Under the pieces are notes generated by a model. That model searched no databases. It had not been told where the DNA came from and worked only from the letters and a program-made list of their open reading frames with translations. This document shows positions 58,801-64,000 of a stretch of 64,000 bases of DNA, one piece after another. Within the stretch, counting starts at the first letter, position 1; each line of letters begins with the position of its first letter. The translations under genes and the position numbers were made by a program. The stretch is from Adenanthera pavonina (Eukaryota > Streptophyta > Magnoliopsida > Fabales > Fabaceae), in contig JAIVEN010000015.1 of NCBI GenBank assembly GCA_026686845.1, positions 8,165,501 to 8,229,500 of the forward strand, in the 5' to 3' direction.

Positions 58801-61800
58801 TCTGGAGCTGTTGCAGCCGCAGCTGTGGCTGATCAGATGCTGGGCCCCAAGGAGGATAGACATTTGGCAATTATTTTGGTAATGTTCTAGCATGAGTGAT
58901 TATTGTGATTCCTGAATCTCATTGCATGAGTGATTATTTGTTTTACCCTTGAAGTGGGAATTTGTTCTGAATTTGAAAATACCTGGCAAAATTGTCACTT
59001 TTTTTTTTCAATTTTATATATAGTTCATCATTTTGAGTAAAAGATATTTGCAAAAATTAATAATTCTGACTAGCTGCTGCTGCTGCTTTAGGTCGGTTTG
59101 CCTGCTCGAGGTAAAACTTTTACTGCAGCTAAGCTTACAAGATATCTCCGTTGGTTAGGTCATGATACCAAACACTTCAATGTTGGGAAGGTTATTGATA
59201 TTCTTAACAAGACTTTTCTTTGTAATTGGTAGTCTCGAACCTATTGGAATTACGTAAAGTATGAAGGTTAACGTGCTTTTACTTTTGATTGCTGCAGTAT
59301 CGTCGCCTTAAGCATGGAGTGAATCAGGTAAACTTAATTAGATATTATTTTTGGTTAAATTACTTATTGGTAAACTTGTCTTCTGAAGTATTTTTTAACA
59401 TCTGTGAAATAGTTTATGCCTTCTTTATTCTTACTAACTGAGCAATTGTTTTCTAAATCCTGTCAAATGTTTAAACATAATCTCTTGTACCATGGAAGGG
59501 CATAAAGTCTGAATGTATTATGTAATCATCAAGGCATATTTGATCTTGCAAAAAAGATATCCTTGTTACACTTTTTAGCTTACACAGGTTACTATTTTCT
59601 TTTATTTTTCATGATTAGGATGTTATCATGATTAGGAAGGAAAAATTTTGGTTACAAATAATGATATTAAACAAAGATGGGGGAGCTACTTTTATAAGTT
59701 TTTTAATGATGGATTGGATATGACTATTGATACAGAAGGATTAACAACTCATGAAGATGATTTGAATTTAAACTTCTATCATATGATTCGGGTTGGAAAG
59801 GTAAAAGAAGCTCTTAAGAGGGTAACGGTAAAGCTATTGGTCCCAATTGTATTGCTATCAAAATTTGGAAGTGTTTAGGTGAGAAGAAGGTTTTGTGACT
59901 CACTAAGTTATTTAATGAGATTTTAAGGTCCAAGAAAATGCTAGAGGAATGGAGAAAGAGCATTATGATGCCTATATACAAGAACAAGGAAGATATTTAG
60001 AATTGTGCAAATTATCGGGGGGATAAAACTTATGAATCACACCATGAAACTTTGGGAAAGAGTGATTGAGCATAGACTAAAAAAAGAGTCTCGTATTTTG
60101 GAAAACCAATTTGAATTTATACCAGGATGATCTATAATAGAGGTTATTTATTTATTAAGGTGTTTGATTGGAAGATACCGGACTAAAGAGTGAGATTTGC
60201 ATATAGTTTTTATTGATTTGGAAAAAGTCTATGATAAAGTACCAAGAGACATGTTGTGGAAAACAGTGGAGAAGAAAGGTGTTCGTATGACTTATATTCG
60301 AGCCATGAAGGATATGTATGAGGAGGCAACAACAAGTGTGAGAACTCCTGGAGGTGAGACAAATGACTTTTCTATAAGGATAGGATCAGTCAAGAATCTT
60401 CCTTTAATCTATACTTCTTTGATTTGGTTTTGAATATTCTAACAGAACATATACAGGAGAAGATTCCAAAGTGTATGCTCTTCGTGAATGATATAGTTTT
60501 AATTAAGGACTCAAAAGAAGAGGTCAACTCTAAACTTGAGTTATGGAGACACACTTTAAAATCAAAAGGTTTCCACTTGAGTAAAAGTAAAATGGAATAT
60601 ATGCATTGCAAATTTAACAAGAGGTTAGTTAGAAATAATTTAGAGATAAAAATTGGGGAGTAAACAATTTCAGAGGTGTTAAAGTTTAGATATTTGGGGT
60701 TGATTTTATAGAGTGATGATGAAATTGATGGGGATGTTATGCATAGGATACAAGTTAGATGGTTAAAGTGAGAAAAACGTTAAGAGTTATTTGCGACCAC
60801 AAAATACCTACTAAGCTTAAAGGAAAATTTTATCAAACAGCTATAAGGCCAGCAACACTATATGGTAGTGAATGTTGGACTTTGAAAGGATAATAAGAGC
60901 TCAAGATGTGAGTAATAGAGATGAGAATATTGAGATGGATGTATGATGATACAAAATTGGATAAGATACGGAATGATTGTATACGAAGGAAAGTCAGAGT
61001 AGCACCTGTTGAGGAGAAAATGATAGAAAATCATTTAAGGTAGTTTGGGCATATATAAAGAAGAGAGCAAGAGTAGCCAATGAAAAGAGTTGATCAAATG
61101 GCTTGGAGCCCTATCAAAAGGCGTAGTAAAAGACTAAAAAGGACACTAAGGGAGGTTATAAGGAATGATCTCTTGATAAATAATTTATCTGAGGAGATGG
61201 TGTTTGATAAAGCCCATTGACGTTGTATGATATATGTAGCCGACCTCACATTAGTGGGATAAGGCTAATGTTGTTGTTGTTGATTAGGACGTTATCATAT
61301 CCTTCTCTTTGGTCATAATTTTATTCTCTCTTTTTCTCTAATAAAAGTTCTTTCCAAACAAAGATTGGGATTTGATTTCTTTTCTGAAGCTTAATTTTTT
61401 TTTTCCTTGAAATCTTGATATTGCATTAGTTAGTCATTATAATTGCCATTTCTTGTCTTACTCTATGCAGTCTGCTGATTTCTTTCGAGCTGACAATCCT
61501 GAAGGCATAGAGGCACGTAATGAGGTAACTTTTGGTCAATAATGCATTGCATTGAGTAGATTAAGTGTAATGCCGATTTGAATCTACAACATGGTTACAA
61601 GTCAATAGTGTTATTCTTGATTGGACTTAAGAGTCATGATGGTGCTTCTAAGGTTTGTTATACATTATTTATTACTTATCATCATTTAGTAAAATTTCTT
61701 TTAATGTAATATGGCCTGGAATAATTCGCAATTTGTCAAGATTAATTCATGACTAAATGATCTGGATGCATGAAAGAGAAGAATATAAACAGGAACTAGA

Positions 61801-64000
61801 CTGTTCTTGTATTGTTTGAATAACTTAAACAATTCATAAGAATTTCATATCTTTTCAAGATGACCTTCTTAATAAAAACTGGTCATTATTTGAGTCGAAA
61901 TTAATCGTGTTGTTTGAATAATTTAAGCAAGTCATAAGCACAACTTCATTCCAAACTTCAAAGTCCAAACTCCTACAAAGATGGAATAGCAGACTGCAGA
62001 CGTGGAAGGCTGGTTGACAAATTAAAACACTTTGGTGGTTTGACTTATGGTCAAGGGGTAATGATATAGTCCAAAATGACTTGAGAATATCGACTATACA
62101 ATGGTAATGCTATCCTGACCGGCAAATGCAGATTTAAATATCGTAATGGAGAATTCATATTGCAGGCATTAACCTCTTATGATAGTCACTGATTAACATA
62201 ATGCTACTTCTAATATATGGTTTATCATGGATAATTCTGGTATGTTAATACTATTTTGACCTTTTTGTGTGCATAGTTTTAATTTATCACATGCTACTAG
62301 GTAGCAGCGCTGGCATTTGAAGATATGATATCTTGGATGCAAGAAGGTGGGCAAGTAAGTTCAGTCTTGTTAGATATTTTTGCTAATTTATGTCTCTTTT
62401 CCTGTTCTTTTGCATCAGTTTTAATTCAATTTTAGGTTGGGATATTTGATGCTACCAACAGTACTAAGCAACGAAGAAATATGCTGATGAAACTGGCTGA
62501 AGGAAGATGCAAGGTACTACAGTCATGAAAGGCTTTGTTAAGTATATGATATGAAACTGAGATAGTTAATTTTGACACTTCTTATCCGTGTGTTTTGCTT
62601 GCAGATTATCTTTCTGGAAACAATATGCAATGATGTAAACATTATTGAAAGGAACATACTTCTGAAAATTCAGCAGAGTCCTGACTATGCAGAAGAGTAA
62701 TGTTTCCTATAGAATCAGTGACATCTTATCTTGATAGCAATCTGCCTGAATACAAACAATTTCCTTTTGCAGACCAGATTTTGAGGCTGGGTTGCAAGAC
62801 TTCAAAAACCGCCTTGCCAATTATGAGAAGGCTAGTCTTTGAATTGCACTTCTTGTGCTTGTTCTAGACAAGCTTTCACCTTAAGTGATGTTAATTTCAT
62901 ATTACCAGGTTTATGAGCCTGTAGAAGAAGGATCTTACATAAAAATGATAGATATGGTCAGTGGACATGGTGGGCAAATACAAGTAAGTTTAACTTTATT
63001 TGTTAATGGCTCTTGTGTGTTGGAGACAACCCCTTATACATAGCTCATGGTCTGGTCAGCCAGTATCGCAGGCTGCATCTAAATTTTTGTCATCCATTTA
63101 TAGGCGAGTGTTACTTCTATTTGGTTAATGGTTTATGTTGGGTTCTTGGGTTACTAAAGTTTATGATAGACTCTACTACTTAAACAAGATATAGTACATC
63201 AATCAGGAAAAAAAAAAAGGTATAATACATTTGTGTAGCAATTAAACTGGATCTTTACTACAGTGTCTTTGGAAGCTGAAATGGCATAGTCTTAAATCTA
63301 CTCAAAATAATTTTGGAAACTTGAGTTCACTTTATGTTCAAACTTTTGCCAATGACTTGTCTACATTGCATTCAAAATATTGTCATGTACAGAAAATGGA
63401 GGGAGAGGACAAGGAGGGAGAACTAACAGAATTTTATTAGTGATAATCAATTAGAAAACTACCTTAACCCTAAATTAGTAAACTCTTTATATTGAGTCCA
63501 AAAGATAACATTTAAAATGCTAGGTAATATGGAAATCTAGAGGTTAAACTATTAAGAAAGGTCATTAGATTATTTTCTGACAAAAAAAAAAAATAACTCT
63601 AATATGTGAAAGCCTACTGCACTTGAAGTATGTACAAGGTTTTATTTGTCGAGATTCAAGCACTGAGCTTGTCAGTATTGAATTATAGACCTCTTAAGAA
63701 CATCTTGATCTAGAAGTTGAAGTGTTTAGTCACACTCTCTAATGTTATGGATAGAATTCTACCACTTTTGTAATGGTTTTGAAAGGATGACCAAAATTTT
63801 ACACCCCATATACTTTTTGATCAGATCTGTTACATAATCTCTGACAATGCATCAATGATGTCAAAAAAGTAATTTCCTTTTATGGAAAATTTTCATCCCA
63901 TTTATGCAATATGGTCTACTGTGACTTATGATTTGTCTATCATTTGGTTTAGGTGAACAATATCAGTGGCTACCTTCCTGGCCGGATTGTTTTTTTCTTG
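55828..64000 (+). CDS. F2KP: 6-phosphofructo-2-kinase/fructose-2,6-bisphosphatase, 5' part (15 exons in window)
   Basis: A bifunctional cytosolic enzyme that makes and breaks fructose-2,6-bisphosphate, which steers carbon between sucrose and starch. Exons: 55828-56019, 56155-56218, 56601-56905, 57718-57912, 58451-58660, 58783-58878, 59092-59190, 59298-59327, 61471-61524, 62301-62354, 62436-62513, 62605-62696, 62773-62830, 62909-62983, 63953-64000 (cut by the window end), 550 codons so far. The start MGTGMSKGTDGG matches the plant F2KP N-terminus. A plant-specific N-terminal region with a CBM20-type domain (about 27-125; GSVPLVGSWDPSKAL, WELSFVVPPNHETLDFKF) precedes the kinase domain, whose P-loop is GLPARGKT (356-363), followed by FDATNST. 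The phosphatase domain is beyond the window. Exon 8 is a 30-bp microexon. Intron 8 holds a LINE. Intron 13 has a GC donor (AAG|GCTAGT). Confidence 0.94.
57121..57156. repeat. T13, G11 and G6 homopolymer cluster in F2KP intron 3
   Basis: A run of 13 T (57121-57133) is followed by 11 G (57138-57148), TT and 6 G (57151-57156). A G-rich run this long is unusual in this AT-rich region and might fold as a quadruplex. Homopolymers are also error-prone in assemblies. Confidence 0.8.
59630..61281 (+). pseudogene. 5'-truncated RTE-type LINE in F2KP intron 8
   Basis: A non-LTR reverse transcriptase relic. The frame shows MPIYKNKEDI, NYRG, QFEF.PG, HIVFIDLEKVYDKVPRDMLW, and an altered active-site block FVNDIVLIKD in place of FADDIVL. 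Stops and frameshifts interrupt it. The 3' end has the plant RTE hallmark GTAGCCGACC..GTGGGATAAGGCT followed by TTG repeats. Target duplications GATTAGGATGTTATCAT (59613-59629) and GATTAGGACGTTATCAT (61282-61298) differ by one base. It is inserted in the sense direction and spliced out with intron 8. Confidence 0.9.

Noticed and set aside
1..64000. CRISPR arrays, bacterial operons, integrated virus or organelle DNA
   Set aside because: There are no regularly spaced direct repeats with unique spacers. All genes have plant introns. No recognisable plastid, mitochondrial or viral coding sequence was seen.

Overview
The window looks like nuclear DNA of a flowering plant, most likely a eudicot. 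It is AT-rich, with compact GC-richer exons, many GT-AG introns and plant-type transposable elements (PIF/Harbinger, MULE-like, MITEs, an RTE LINE and a Copia remnant). Its proteins are plant-specific forms: a plant clathrin heavy chain, a KT/HAK/KUP transporter, a CHUP1-family protein, and a CBM20-fused 6-phosphofructo-2-kinase. I did not identify the species.

Layout. Positions 1-9900 are gene-free and repeat-rich. They hold a diverged duplicated block (about 30-930 and 1555-3110), a large inverted repeat (4373-5895), a 0.5-kb tandem duplication (5555-6560), a MITE, and small tandem repeats. A single-exon MAPKKK of the MAPKKK13/14 type lies at 10077-11567. A 30-exon clathrin heavy chain gene spans 14251-26206. 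A 5-kb gene-poor stretch ending in a pair of MITEs leads to a 9-exon KUP1-type potassium transporter (32316-36896). A 4.4-kb PIF/Harbinger element (38156-42547) with an apparently intact transposase ends 285 bp before the start codon of a 6-exon pyruvate decarboxylase (42833-45935). A 5-exon CHUP1-like gene (48793-50785) follows. Next comes a repeat-rich 5-kb stretch with a MULE-like element, an RNase-H-like relic and two inverted MITE copies. The last gene is the 5' part of F2KP (from 55828, running off the window end), with a 5'-truncated RTE LINE in intron 8.

Working together. All six host genes lie on the plus strand, but they form no operon or pathway. They cover MAPK signalling, endocytosis, potassium transport, fermentation, organelle/actin positioning and control of sucrose/starch partitioning. 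From memory, MAPKKK13, a CHUP1-like gene and F2KP lie close together in Arabidopsis (At1g07150, At1g07120, At1g07110), and MAPKKK14 and KUP1 lie near each other at At2g300xx. The window therefore looks like conserved ancestral synteny.

I found no clear undescribed biological system. The points most worth a second look are four apparent GC-AG introns in only about 60 host introns, the intact Harbinger element next to the PDC promoter, two large inverted repeats able to form long hairpin RNA, an AT-rich hydrophobic C-terminal tail on the MAPKKK, and a 95-codon upstream ORF overlapping the F2KP start.
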